From positions 1 through 64,000 of the forward strand of contig JAUIFH010000011.1 in the NCBI GenBank assembly GCA_030429495.1: a stretch of 64,000 nt of DNA. Direction: 5' to 3'. Shown piece by piece: positions 8,423 through 17,550 of the stretch (position 1 is the first letter of the stretch; every line of letters begins with the position of its first letter). The notes below the pieces were generated by a model that saw nothing but the letters and a program-made list of their open reading frames with translations, ran no database searches and was not told the DNA's origin. This stretch comes from Alphaproteobacteria bacterium. Lineage in GTDB: Bacteria > Pseudomonadota > Alphaproteobacteria > Rhodobacterales > Rhodobacteraceae. The position numbers were made by a program, and so were the translations under genes.

Positions 8423-9183
8423 GTCTTGAGTTCCTTGATGAAACTATGGATGGCCTCGGTCAGCAGCGCAGCCCAGCGTGCGCGCCCTTCGGCGGTTTGC
8501 AGGTGATCGTTGCGAATCTCGATCAGGCTGTGGGGCAGGCCCGACGGCTCGCCATGGCGGGGCACGAACCAGTCCGAGTCATCTTCGATCTGATAGGGCT
8601 GGTTCATGCCAATGACCATTGCAGGGTCGCGCGCCACGAGATGGCCTGCCAGCGCGGCCGATGTCTCGGTGTCGGCGCGGAACAGGAAACCGACATCCCA
8701 CGGCCGCTCGATCCGGTTCATGCGGGGCGTGAAGCTGTGGATTGAAAAGACGGCGCGCAGCCCGGGTCGTTTCAGCCGGACAGCGACCTCCGCCTGAAAC
8801 GGTTCGAAAATAGCGTTGATGCGCGCGGCGCGATCCTCGGCGGTGATGGATACATTTCCCGGAACGACATGACCATCGCTGCATTCCGGTATCGAGTCGG
8901 AGGCCCTTGGCGGGCGGTTACAGTCAATGACCAGGCGGCTGTATGGTTGTAGAACCGCCGGTGCGTCAAGCGCCATGGCCATATGCCGTGTCACCGCCGC
9001 GGCGCCGACATCCCAGCCAATATGCTCGTCCATCTGCGCCCGAGACATGCCCAGTACCGACAGCTTTTCCGGCACTGCCTGCCCGGCATGTTCGCAAACA
9101 AGCAGGAGCGACGCGCGGCCGTCGGCATTGAAGACCTCCACCGGCGCGGGGTCGCCGCGCCCCAGAAGCGAACCTTTCGTCAT
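8419..9183 (-). CDS. N-formylglutamate amidohydrolase family protein
   Basis: The 254-residue protein matches the FGase fold. VCEHAGQAVPE near the N-terminus, HIGWDVGAA, and the NRP segment (VIDCNRPPRASD) are family landmarks, and HSFTPRMN carries a metal-binding histidine. Classical members release formate from N-formylglutamate at the end of histidine breakdown. No hut genes are present, so it may act on another N-acylated or gamma-glutamyl amide. The start at 9183 overlaps the livH stop by 4 bases. A longer upstream frame is open but runs through livH and was discarded. Confidence 0.82.
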   Translation of the reverse strand: MTKGSLLGRGDPAPVEVFNADGRASLLLVCEHAGQAVPEKLSVLGMSRAQMDEHIGWDVGAAAVTRHMAMALDAPAVLQPYSRLVIDCNRPPRASDSIPECSDGHVVPGNVSITAEDRAARINAIFEPFQAEVAVRLKRPGLRAVFSIHSFTPRMNRIERPWDVGFLFRADTETSAALAGHLVARDPAMVIGMNQPYQIEDDSDWFVPRHGEPSGLPHSLIEIRNDHLQTAEGRARWAALLTEAIHSFIKELKT

Positions 9184-10073
9184 ACTTTTTGCGCCTTTAG
9201 GGACGCCGCCGGGATCAGGCCGTTGGGACGTAGCAACAGCACACCGACAACAATGCCCAAGCCGATCGGGTCGCGGAATTCCTGCCATGCGGCCGGCAGG
9301 AAAGCAGCGAGGTAGATTTCGATGAAGCCAAGCGCAAAGCCCCCGGCAACCGCCCCGCGCAAGGATCCGAGCCCGCCAAGGATCGCGGCGATGAACGCCT
9401 TCAGGACGGGCGTGAACCCCATGAGCGGGTCCACCGAGGCGCGCTGGGAGACCCAGAGAACAGCGGCAACACCCGCCAGCAACCCGGACAGGGCGAAAGC
9501 CCCGGCGATGACGCTGTTGGCGCGGATTCCCATGAGCCGTGCGACCGCGAAGTCTTCCGCCGCGGCGCGCATCGCGATTCCGGTCTTCTGGTGCTTCATG
9601 AACCAGTCGAGGAAGACGAGCATCACCACAGTTGCCGCGATGGCGAGCAGTTTGTTGACCCCGATGATAAAGCCACCGACCCGTACGCTGTCCGAGAGAA
9701 GCTGAGGGAGCAGAACCGGCTGCGACCGGACCGAAATGAAGTTCTGAAACAGCACTTGCAGTATCATCGAAACGGCGAAGGACGTTATCAACATCGTTGC
9801 GCCCGAGGCGTTTCGAACCGGACGGAAGGCGATGCGTTCCATCAGCATCGCGGCCAATGTCGTGGAGAGGATGGCAAGCCCGACGGTCAGTGCGAAAGGC
9901 AGCCCGGCCAGCCCGCAATACATCAGGACGTATCCGCCGATCGTCATCAGTTCTCCATGGGCGAAGTTGATGAGACCCATGATGGAGAACACGATCGCCA
10001 GCCCCAGCGCGAGCAACGCATAGGTCCCTCCGAGCGCGAAGGCGTTAACGGTTTGCTGCAGCAGGATCTCCAT
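9180..10073 (-). CDS. Branched-chain-type ABC transporter permease (LivH-like)
   Basis: The 297-residue product is an integral membrane protein with about eight hydrophobic segments. The early LGLAIVFSIMGLINFAHGE segment is the hallmark of LivH permeases, and RAAAEDFAVARLMGI is the EAA-like loop that contacts the ATPase. It pairs with the permease part of the fused gene at 11997-13775. The ATG at 10073 overlaps the livF stop (TGATG); a GTG one codon earlier is also possible. Substrates of this transporter class include amino acids, amides and urea. Confidence 0.9.
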   Translation of the reverse strand: MEILLQQTVNAFALGGTYALLALGLAIVFSIMGLINFAHGELMTIGGYVLMYCGLAGLPFALTVGLAILSTTLAAMLMERIAFRPVRNASGATMLITSFAVSMILQVLFQNFISVRSQPVLLPQLLSDSVRVGGFIIGVNKLLAIAATVVMLVFLDWFMKHQKTGIAMRAAAEDFAVARLMGIRANSVIAGAFALSGLLAGVAAVLWVSQRASVDPLMGFTPVLKAFIAAILGGLGSLRGAVAGGFALGFIEIYLAAFLPAAWQEFRDPIGLGIVVGVLLLRPNGLIPAASLKAQKV

Positions 10074-10789
10074 CACTCACCCCCAAGATAGACGTTCTGG
10101 ACCTGTCCGGAGGTGGCCAGTTCGGCGGCGCTGCCCTGAGTGGCGATCCGCCCCCCGGCCAGAACATAGACGCGATCGGCAATTTCAAGCGAACGGGCGA
10201 CGTTCTGCTCGACGACACCCAGTGTGACGCCCTGCCGGCGCAGGGTCTCCATGAGTTCGAACACCTGATCCACGATCTTCGGCGCCAGGCCAAGCGACGG
10301 CTCATCAAGAAGCAGAAGCCGCGGTTCGCACATCAGGGCGCGCCCGATGGCAAGCATCTGTTGTTGCCCCCCGGACAATGTGCCGGCGAACTGTTCCCGC
10401 CGCTCGAAGAGAATGGGAAAGAGACTGTAGACACGGTCCCACGCCGCCGCGATCCGTTCCTTGTCCCGGATGGCGTAAACGCCCATCTTCAGGTTATCCG
10501 CCACGCTCAGGGTTCCGAAAACACGGCGCCCCTCGGGAACGAGGGTAATGCCCGCCGGCGCGAGGGTTTCGGCGGGCGCATCCGTTATGTCCTTGCCCGC
10601 GAAGGCCACCTTGCCGCCGGCGACGGGAACAAGGCCGACCAGCGCGTTCAGCGTCGACGACTTGCCCGCCCCGTTGGCACCGAGGAAGGCGACGATTTCG
10701 CCTTCCCCGATTTCGAAATCGACCCCGCGCACCGCCTCCACGGGCCCGTAGCGGACCTGAAGACTGCTGGATGTCAGAAGCGGTGTCAT
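10073..10789 (-). CDS. Branched-chain-type ABC transporter ATPase (LivF-like)
   Basis: The 238-residue ATPase has Walker A GANGAGKSS, the signature LSGGQQQMLAIGRAL and Walker B LLLLDEPSLGL, followed by the LivF-typical GVTLGVVEQN. I place the start at the ATG of 10789 because AGGAG lies 6 bases before it. A GTG at 10807, overlapping the livJ stop by 4 bases, would add six residues. It powers import together with LivH, the fused LivM-LivG and the binding protein. Confidence 0.92.
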   Translation of the reverse strand: MTPLLTSSSLQVRYGPVEAVRGVDFEIGEGEIVAFLGANGAGKSSTLNALVGLVPVAGGKVAFAGKDITDAPAETLAPAGITLVPEGRRVFGTLSVADNLKMGVYAIRDKERIAAAWDRVYSLFPILFERREQFAGTLSGGQQQMLAIGRALMCEPRLLLLDEPSLGLAPKIVDQVFELMETLRRQGVTLGVVEQNVARSLEIADRVYVLAGGRIATQGSAAELATSGQVQNVYLGGE

Positions 10790-10803
10790 CGGGGTCTCCT
10801 GCG

Positions 10804-11958
10804 TCACTGCATTCGCGCGGCCGGCACGAGATCAGCCGTCGGGCTCGGCTGGCCGACAAGTTCGCGCTCCCCGCCCTTCACCCGGATGAGGGAGACCTGG
10901 CGGACCGGCATGCCATCCGTGCCCTTGTAGGTGATCATGCTGGTTGCGCCCTGAACGTTCTCAAGGTCCGCGATCGCATCGCGCAGCGCCTGCGGTTCGG
11001 TCGAGCCTGCCGCAAGCGCAGCGGCCTCGATGACCTTGATCAGATCGTAACCCACCGCGTTGAACACGGTTTCCGTGGGGTGCCCCATCACCTCTTCATA
11101 CTTCGCGTTGAAGGCTTCCAGCGGGCTTCCCGGCGTCGCGTGTCCGGCGGTCGAGAAGACAACGCCTTCTGCCGCATCGCCGAGCGAGAAGGTCGTCGGG
11201 CTGTCGATCCCATCAGAGCCGATGACCTGAGAGGTAACGCCCGCCGCGCGCAACGCTTTCAGGAAAGACGGGAAGTCGGGCTCATAGGCCGACGTCATGA
11301 CGACGTCCGGCTGCGGCGAAAGAGCGGCGATCCGCGTGGTGATTGCCGAGAAATCCTGCTGACCGATGGAATAGGTGTCCTCTCCCAGCATCTGGCCTCC
11401 GAGCTTCTCGAAAACTTCAGCGAAGTAGAGCGGCATCGTCGTGTACTGGGTGTCCGGAGAATAGAGGATGTATCCGGTCTTCATCCCCTCGCCCCAGGCC
11501 CATTCGGCGGAAACGGTCGCCTGGACGTTGTCCCCGGGGAAGTTGGCGAACATGTAGTCCCCCCCGATCAGCGGGAGTGTCGGCGATGACGCGCAGGTCG
11601 AGATTGCCGGGACCTGGGCAGCGGCGACGATGCCGATGGCGGCAAGCGCCGGGTCTGCATCGCAGGGCAGGACCAGTACCGACACACCGTCGTCCACCAG
11701 TTCCTGCGCAGCGATAGAGGTTTGGGCGGGATCCGACCGGACGTCCCTTTCCACAAGCTCGATCGGTGTCGTGCCGCCGATCCCGCCGGTTGCGTTGATT
11801 TCGTCGACCGCGATATGGACGCCCTCGATGACGGGTGCGTCATAGGGCGCCAGACCACCGGTCTGGGCGGTTGCAAGCCCGATGCGCAGCGTTTCCGCCG
11901 AAGCGGTCGTGGCTGTGGCCATGGCGATCAGTGCGGTCGTGGAAAGCAGGCGTTTCAT
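10804..11958 (-). CDS. ABC transporter substrate-binding protein (LivJ/LivK-like)
   Basis: The 384-residue protein begins with a clear Sec signal peptide (MKRLLSTTALIAMATATTASA), then the type I periplasmic-binding fold: IGLATAQTGGLAPYDAP, an INATGGIGG loop and VSVLVLPCDADPALA. It would capture the substrate in the periplasm and deliver it to the LivH/LivMG channel. AGAGGAG precedes the start. A small hairpin separates it from the fused permease gene upstream, perhaps raising its level relative to the membrane parts. Confidence 0.9.
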   Translation of the reverse strand: MKRLLSTTALIAMATATTASAETLRIGLATAQTGGLAPYDAPVIEGVHIAVDEINATGGIGGTTPIELVERDVRSDPAQTSIAAQELVDDGVSVLVLPCDADPALAAIGIVAAAQVPAISTCASSPTLPLIGGDYMFANFPGDNVQATVSAEWAWGEGMKTGYILYSPDTQYTTMPLYFAEVFEKLGGQMLGEDTYSIGQQDFSAITTRIAALSPQPDVVMTSAYEPDFPSFLKALRAAGVTSQVIGSDGIDSPTTFSLGDAAEGVVFSTAGHATPGSPLEAFNAKYEEVMGHPTETVFNAVGYDLIKVIEAAALAAGSTEPQALRDAIADLENVQGATSMITYKGTDGMPVRQVSLIRVKGGERELVGQPSPTADLVPAARMQ

Positions 11959-11979
11959 GTCATCTCCTCTATTGGTTGT

Positions 11980-11994
11980 CCCCCTTTCCGGGGG
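11980..11994 (-). other. Intercistronic hairpin between livMG and the binding-protein gene
   Basis: A CCCCC/GGGGG stem with a 5-base loop sits in the 38-base gap between the livMG stop and the binding-protein start. It is too small and lacks a T-run to be a strong terminator. Such hairpins often protect the downstream message from degradation. Confidence 0.35.
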
Positions 11995-11996
11995 TT

Positions 11997-13775
11997 TCAG
12001 TCGTTCCTCCGTCCGAGATAGGCTTCGATCACGGCCGGGTCTTCCCGGATCATGTCCGGTGCGCCCTCGGCAATCAGGTTGCCCTCGTTCAGCACCAGAA
12101 TGCGATCGCAGAGGCGGTTGATGAGACCAAGGTCGTGATCCACCAGAAGGATGCCGATCCCGAGATCACGCGACAATGCGCGCAGCGTTTCCATAAGGGC
12201 ATCGGTCTCTTCCCGGTTCATCCCCGCCGCCGGCTCATCGAGAAACAGCAGAGACGGCTGGCAGGCGAGGGCGCGCGCGATCTCGACGCGGCGCTGGTCG
12301 CCGTAGGACAGTGTGCCGGCATCGCTGCCGGAATGCTCAGCAATCCCGAGGTTCTCAAGCGCGGCGGCCGCCCTGCCCTCGGCGTCTCGCCCCCCTCCCG
12401 TAGAAAGGGCGGCGACCAACACGTTCTGATGGACAGTCAGCGAAGGGAACAGCCGGATGTTCTGGAAAGTGCGCGCAATACCGAGATCAGCAATGCGGTA
12501 TGTGGGCTCGCCGTTCAGCACCTTTCCGGCGAGCGAGAACTCGCCTTCGCTCGGCGCGATGATGCCGGACAGCATGTTCAGAAGTGTTGTCTTCCCGGAA
12601 CCGTTCGGACCAATCAGACCGACGATTTCGCCGGGCGTGAGTTTCAGCGAGACGTCGTTCACGGCCGTCAGGCCACCGAACCGCATGGTCATTGCCTTGG
12701 CGGTCAGCGCGGCCCTGTCTGAAACTTTCGTCAGCCTGCCGTCGCCCACATCCGCCGTGCGCGGCGGAAACAGACGTTCTTCCCATTCCTTCAGGCCCGC
12801 GATCCCGTCTGCCTTACGGAACATGGCGATGAGAATGATCGCAGCGATGCCGATCTGGGTGGTGCCGAACACTTGCGGCGTCGTGAACCCGGCGATGTCA
12901 ATTCCGCTTTCAAGCCGGCGCAGAAACTCGGTCACTACGGTGATCGCTACAGCTCCGACGACAGCGCCGGTCGTCGTGGTCATCCCCCCGACAATCAGCA
13001 TCGCGAGCAGTTGGAACGTGTCGACGAAATAGAATTTCTTCGGACTGAACGCGCCGAGGAAATGCGCGATCAGCGCGCCCGATACGGCCATCAGCGCGGC
13101 ACTCAGAACCCATGAGATCAGCCTTTCCCGCCTCAGGTTCACGCCGACGGCGCCGGCGGCGATGGCATTTTCGCGTGTGGCGCGCAACCTCAGGCCAGAG
13201 ATTGAGTCACGATAGAGGCGCGCGACGATCAGCGCCACAAGGCACCCTGCGGCTGCGATCCAAAGTGAGGTGTCCCGAGGGACCCCAAAGAACGTCCCCG
13301 AACCCCGCGTCACGTCGCGCCAACCGATGATGATGCCGTGCACGATAATCAGCAACCCCAGCGTTGCGATCGTGGCCGCAGATCCGTCCAGCCGACCGAG
13401 CGCAAGGCCGACCACCAGCGCCACCAATGCCGTCACCGCGACCGCGACCGCAATTGCGGGCAGCAACCCAAGCTCTGTCGCAGCAAGCCATTCCGGCAGT
13501 TTCGGCAGCGTTGCGGCCTTCACTGCGGCGGGCAGCGTCAACAAGGATGAGACATATGCCCCGATCGCGACGAACGACATGTGTCCGAAGCTCAGGATAC
13601 CGCTATTCCCGGAATAAACGCCGATCCCCAGAACGGCGATCAGCGAGATGAAGAACACGGTCAGAACCCGTTCGCCCGCCGGGCCGACTATCGTTGCGCC
13701 CACTGCAGCGATGACGACGAAGGCCAAGGCCGCAAGAATTGAGAGCACTATGTGTCTTGGCGAAGCAGTGATCAT
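11997..13775 (-). CDS. Fused branched-chain-type ABC permease-ATPase (LivM-LivG)
   Basis: This 592-residue protein joins two transporter parts. Residues about 1-320 are a LivM-type permease (GNSGILSFGHMSFVAIGAY, and the EAA loop RATRENAIAAGAVGV). Residues about 350-592 are a LivG-type ATPase with Walker A GPNGSGKTTLL, signature LSYGDQRRVEIARALA and Walker B LLFLDEPAAGM. Fusions of this kind are known but less common than separate genes. The ATG at 13775 is preceded by AGAGGA at a good distance; a longer frame up to 13832 would invade the divergent promoter region. It is the first gene of the operon. Confidence 0.9.
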   Translation of the reverse strand: MITASPRHIVLSILAALAFVVIAAVGATIVGPAGERVLTVFFISLIAVLGIGVYSGNSGILSFGHMSFVAIGAYVSSLLTLPAAVKAATLPKLPEWLAATELGLLPAIAVAVAVTALVALVVGLALGRLDGSAATIATLGLLIIVHGIIIGWRDVTRGSGTFFGVPRDTSLWIAAAGCLVALIVARLYRDSISGLRLRATRENAIAAGAVGVNLRRERLISWVLSAALMAVSGALIAHFLGAFSPKKFYFVDTFQLLAMLIVGGMTTTTGAVVGAVAITVVTEFLRRLESGIDIAGFTTPQVFGTTQIGIAAIILIAMFRKADGIAGLKEWEERLFPPRTADVGDGRLTKVSDRAALTAKAMTMRFGGLTAVNDVSLKLTPGEIVGLIGPNGSGKTTLLNMLSGIIAPSEGEFSLAGKVLNGEPTYRIADLGIARTFQNIRLFPSLTVHQNVLVAALSTGGGRDAEGRAAAALENLGIAEHSGSDAGTLSYGDQRRVEIARALACQPSLLFLDEPAAGMNREETDALMETLRALSRDLGIGILLVDHDLGLINRLCDRILVLNEGNLIAEGAPDMIREDPAVIEAYLGRRND

Positions 13776-13805
13776 CACGAATCCTCTTGTCGCCACCAGA
13801 GGGGA

Positions 13806-13859
13806 TGACATTTCATTTTCATAAGCAATCATTTTTTTGTGTTTGACATTTTTTTTTCA
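13806..13859. promoter_or_regulatory. Divergent promoter region with 16-base direct repeats
   Basis: Between livMG and the RpiR gene, TGACATTTCATTTTCA (13806-13821) is repeated at 13844-13859 as TGACATTTTTTTTTCA with two mismatches, 38 bases apart. The second copy contains a perfect TTGACA (13843-13848), a likely -35 element for the RpiR-GS transcript. The area is strikingly T-rich for this genome. The repeats are good candidates for RpiR binding sites controlling both directions. Confidence 0.5.
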
Positions 13860-13891
13860 CTGCGCATCCTCAACATGCAGCGGAGGTGAAG

Positions 13892-14746
13892 ATGCAGGTA
13901 CGAGAGAGAATCGAAAATGTCTCGTCCGAGATGACGACAACCGAACGTCGGATCAGCGCCGCCATTCTTCTCGACTATCCCTTCGCCGGTCTCGCGCCGA
14001 TCCAGGAACTCGCCACAAACACGAATACCTCTCCGCCAACGATTTCGCGCTTCGTGTCGAAACTTGGCTTCCAGGGGTTTCAGGACTTCCAGCGCAGCCT
14101 GATAGGCGAACTGAAGGAACGGGAGCGTTCACCCGTCGATCTTCAGCGCACCGCGCAACCGGTCGACGGCGCGTATCTGGAAAACTTCCTCACCCGCGCC
14201 GGCAAGATCGTGACAAACGCGACCACCGCGATCTCCGAAGGGCAATTCGACCGGGTCTGCGATCTCTTGGGGGATCCGCGCCGGGCGCTCTTCGTCATCG
14301 GCGGCCGAATGAGCGACACGATCGCCGGCTACCTGTCCCGCCACCTGCGCCAGACCCGCGACAAGGTCTATCACATGCCCCCCGATCCCGAAGTCTGGCC
14401 GGAATACCTGCTTCGGATGAAACCGCGCGACATCCTTTTCGTAGCCGATTTCAGGCGCTACCAGAAAAGCTTGGAACGGCTTGCCGAACGCGCGGCGCGC
14501 GACAGGAGGGTACAGACCATCCTGCTGACCGACCGCTGGCTTTCGCCCGTGTCGCAGCATGCGACGGAAATCCTTGCGGTTCCGATCGAAAGCAACACGC
14601 TTTGGGACAGCTACTCGGGCGCGTTCGCGGTGATCGAGGCAACCGTGACCCGGATTGCAGAAAACAACTGGAAAACCACCAAGGCGCGCATCGAATCCTG
14701 GGATTCGCTCCGCCTCGACGCCGGAGAGAACGCGCATGATCTCTAA
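13892..14746 (+). CDS. MurR/RpiR family transcriptional regulator
   Basis: The 284-residue protein has an RpiR-type N-terminal helix-turn-helix (residues about 1-75; TTERRISAAILLDYPF, then the NTNTSPPTISRFVSKLGF recognition helix) and a C-terminal SIS domain (LFVIGGRMSDTIAGYLSRHL) that binds phosphosugars or related ligands. The ATG at 13892 lies 5 bases after GGAGG; a GTG at 13886 overlaps that ribosome site and is less likely. It is divergent from the transporter operon and overlaps the downstream synthetase gene by 11 bases, so it very likely regulates the cluster. Confidence 0.9.
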   Translation: MQVRERIENVSSEMTTTERRISAAILLDYPFAGLAPIQELATNTNTSPPTISRFVSKLGFQGFQDFQRSLIGELKERERSPVDLQRTAQPVDGAYLENFLTRAGKIVTNATTAISEGQFDRVCDLLGDPRRALFVIGGRMSDTIAGYLSRHLRQTRDKVYHMPPDPEVWPEYLLRMKPRDILFVADFRRYQKSLERLAERAARDRRVQTILLTDRWLSPVSQHATEILAVPIESNTLWDSYSGAFAVIEATVTRIAENNWKTTKARIESWDSLRLDAGENAHDL

Positions 14747-16049
14747 TCCTCTTATCTTCGTCGCAACTTCGGACATTGCCGGCAAGACCCGTGGCAAGTC
14801 GTTTCCCGTTGCCGATCTCGACAAGCGGCTGAAGCGGGGCGTCGGATGGACGCCGACGAACGTTCAGATCACCTGTTTCGATGCCATCGCTGAAAGCCCG
14901 TTCGGCGCGCTTGGTGATCTGCTTCTCATTCCCGACGCCGAAGCTGCCGTCAGCGTCGACTTCGAGGATGGAGGACCGCCCGAGCGCTTCGTGCTGGGTG
15001 ACATCACCGATCTCGACGGTGAACCCTGGTCATGTTGCACCCGTTCGATCCTCAAGGCGGCGCTTGAGCGTTTGAGACGCGTAGGGGGTGTCGAGCTTGT
15101 CGCGGCGTTCGAGCATGAGTTTCAGTTCCTGCCAACCGCCCCAACGCCCGGTCAGGGCTATGCGTTTGGCGCGTTCGCCCGCAGGCGCGCCTTTGGCGAG
15201 GCGTTGATGGCCGCGCTGGAGCAGGGTGGGCTGAAGCCCGATACCTTCATGAAGGAATACGGGCCGGATCAGTATGAGATCACGAATGATCCTTCCCGTG
15301 GTCACGTGGCCGCCGACCACGCGGTGATGCTGAGGGAACTGACACGCCAAACTGCTTTGCGCATGGGCGAAACTGCGACCTTCGCTCCGATCCTCGATCC
15401 GGCCAGTGTCGGCAATGGCGTTCACATCCACATGAGTTTCGTCAGAGCCGATGGTACTCCGGCCACCCATGATCCCGCACATCCTGCGGGTATGTCGCCA
15501 CTCACCGGCAGTTTCATCGCAGGCATCCTGAAGTATCTGGATTCCATCGTCGCGCTGACGGCCCCATCCGATATCTCTTACCTGCGCCTGACGCCGCACC
15601 GCTGGAGTGCCGCTTTCAACAATCTCGGTTTTCGCGATCGGGAAGCCTCGGTCCGCATTTGCCCGGTGACATCGACCGCCCCCGACAGCGTCGCCCGCCA
15701 GTACAACTTCGAGTATCGCGCCGCCGACGCCGCCGCCTCGCCGCACCTGGCACTTGCCGCGATCGTCCATGCCGGCGCGCAGGGGATCGAGGAGACGCTC
15801 GCCATACCGTCAGTGACGGAAGAGGATCTTTCGCTGCTATCCCCGTCGGAGTTGGAAAAACGCGGATATGTCCGCCTGCCGAAATCGCTGCCCGAAGCCC
15901 TTGACCGTTTCGCCGGAAACCCGACCGTCACCGGCTGGTTCCCCGAAGGTTTTGCAAAAGTCTACTGCGCCCACAAACGCGGCGAACTCGCATGGCTCGA
16001 AGGCAAGGATACCGCCGAGCGCTGCGCGGCATACGCGAAAACCTATTGA
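14736..16049 (+). CDS. Glutamine synthetase-like gamma-glutamyl ligase
   Basis: The 437-residue protein has the glutamine synthetase C-terminal catalytic domain. Visible landmarks are FEHEFQFL (metal Glu), EYGPDQYEI, the NGVHIHMSF helix with the ATP/metal His, REASVRICP, and FEYRAADAAASPHLA with the substrate Arg/Glu region. It differs from housekeeping GlnA (no adenylylation-site segment seen) and resembles the PuuA/GlnT-like enzymes that attach glutamate to amines. Such an enzyme would start breakdown of an imported amine by gamma-glutamylation. Its start lies inside the RpiR gene, preceded by GGAGAG. Confidence 0.85.
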   Translation: MISNPLIFVATSDIAGKTRGKSFPVADLDKRLKRGVGWTPTNVQITCFDAIAESPFGALGDLLLIPDAEAAVSVDFEDGGPPERFVLGDITDLDGEPWSCCTRSILKAALERLRRVGGVELVAAFEHEFQFLPTAPTPGQGYAFGAFARRRAFGEALMAALEQGGLKPDTFMKEYGPDQYEITNDPSRGHVAADHAVMLRELTRQTALRMGETATFAPILDPASVGNGVHIHMSFVRADGTPATHDPAHPAGMSPLTGSFIAGILKYLDSIVALTAPSDISYLRLTPHRWSAAFNNLGFRDREASVRICPVTSTAPDSVARQYNFEYRAADAAASPHLALAAIVHAGAQGIEETLAIPSVTEEDLSLLSPSELEKRGYVRLPKSLPEALDRFAGNPTVTGWFPEGFAKVYCAHKRGELAWLEGKDTAERCAAYAKTY

Positions 16050-16103
16050 CGATCGTCTGCGGCCGGCACCGCACGCCCTAGCCTGCCCAAACCTGAAAAC
16101 GCT

Positions 16104-17528
16104 TTAGTGCTTGATCATCACGTGCCGTACAGCGGTGTAGTCCTCCAACGCATACATTGACATGTCCTTGCCGTAGCCCGAGCTTTTAAGCCCTCCGTGC
16201 GGCATTTCGTTCACCAGCATGAAATGTGTGTTCACCCAGGTGCATCCGTAACGCAGCCGGGCCGCCGTGGACATGGCGCGGCCGATATCCTTGGTCCAGA
16301 CCGATGAGGCGAGGCCGTAGTCGCTGTCATTGGCCCATTGCACAGCCTGATCGACCTCTTTGAATGGTGTGATCGAAACGACCGGCCCGAAGACTTCACG
16401 CTGAACAATCTCGTCCTCCTGCCGCGCGCCCGCGATGACGGTCGGCGCGTAGTAGAAGCCGTTTTCACCATACGCGCTGCCGCCCGTCGTAACGTCGATA
16501 TGCCTCAGCTCGCGGGCACGTTCGACAAAACTCGCCACCCGGTCGCGCTGGCGGGCCGAGATGAGGGGGCCGATCTCGTTCGTGGTGTCGTCATCCTGCG
16601 CGAAAGCGATGCCGCTGACGGCGGAGGTCAGATCGGCGACGAGGTTCTCGTAGGTCTTTTCGGCCGCGTAGATGCGGCAGGCGGCGGTGCAGTCCTGCCC
16701 GGCATTGTAATAACCGAAGGCGCGGATGCCCTCGACCACTTCGGCGATATCCGCATCGTCGAACACGATGACTGGGGCTTTGCCGCCAAGTTCCAGATGC
16801 GTGCGCTTTACCGATTTCGACGCGGCCTGCAGCATCTTTTTGCCCGTCGCCACATCGCCGGTCAGCGAGATCATGTCGATGCCGGGATGGGTGACGAGCG
16901 TATTGCCCACCGTCTCACCCCGCCCGGTGATGACATTGACCACGCCCTTCGGGAGTTCCTCGGCCAGAATGCGTGCCAGTTTCAGCGCCGTCAGCGGGGT
17001 CTGCTCAGAGGGCTTGAAGACCACCGTGTTGCCGCCCGCCAGTGCTGGCGCCAGCTTCCACGCCATCATCATCGCCGGATAGTTCCACGGCGCGACTGAA
17101 GCGATCACACCGACCGGGTCGCGGCGGATCATCGAGGTGAAGCCTTCCATGTATTCGCCCGCCAAGGGTCCGTGCATGTTGCGCACCGCGCCTGCGAAGT
17201 AGCGGTAGGTATCGACGATGGCGGGAACCTCATCGCCGATGGCGGCATTGATCGGCTTGCCGCAATTCAGCGCCTCCAGCGCGCCAAAGGCCTCGGCATC
17301 GGCCTCGATCCGGTCGGCGATCCTCAGAAGCGCTGCGGAGCGTTCGGCGGGCGTGGTGCGGGACCAGCCGTCGAAGGCGTCATTCGCCGCCGCAACAGCC
17401 GCTTCCACCTGTTCCGCCGATGCCTCTGGCAGGTCGAGGATCGTCTCACCCGTGCGCGGATTGAGGATCGCCTCGGCGGCGCCTGTGCCGCCGGTGAACG
17501 TGCCGTTGATCAGGAATTCAGTGTCCAT
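16104..17528 (-). CDS. patD: 4-aminobutyraldehyde dehydrogenase-like aldehyde dehydrogenase
   Basis: The 474-residue enzyme oxidises an aldehyde to the acid with NAD+. The catalytic cysteine is in [13 protein letters not shown], a segment nearly diagnostic of PatD/YdcW enzymes, and the general-base Glu is in LELGGKAP. The N-terminal part has the NAD-binding PWNYPAMMM and KPSEQTP segments. In E. coli ydcW closes the ydcSTUV operon, and the same order is seen here. It would convert 4-aminobutyraldehyde from putrescine to GABA. Other omega-amino aldehydes are possible substrates. Confidence 0.88.
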   Translation of the reverse strand: MDTEFLINGTFTGGTGAAEAILNPRTGETILDLPEASAEQVEAAVAAANDAFDGWSRTTPAERSAALLRIADRIEADAEAFGALEALNCGKPINAAIGDEVPAIVDTYRYFAGAVRNMHGPLAGEYMEGFTSMIRRDPVGVIASVAPWNYPAMMMAWKLAPALAGGNTVVFKPSEQTPLTALKLARILAEELPKGVVNVITGRGETVGNTLVTHPGIDMISLTGDVATGKKMLQAASKSVKRTHLELGGKAPVIVFDDADIAEVVEGIRAFGYYNAGQDCTAACRIYAAEKTYENLVADLTSAVSGIAFAQDDDTTNEIGPLISARQRDRVASFVERARELRHIDVTTGGSAYGENGFYYAPTVIAGARQEDEIVQREVFGPVVSITPFKEVDQAVQWANDSDYGLASSVWTKDIGRAMSTAARLRYGCTWVNTHFMLVNEMPHGGLKSSGYGKDMSMYALEDYTAVRHVMIKH

Positions 17529-17550
17529 GTCAGATACCTCGCAGATCGGA

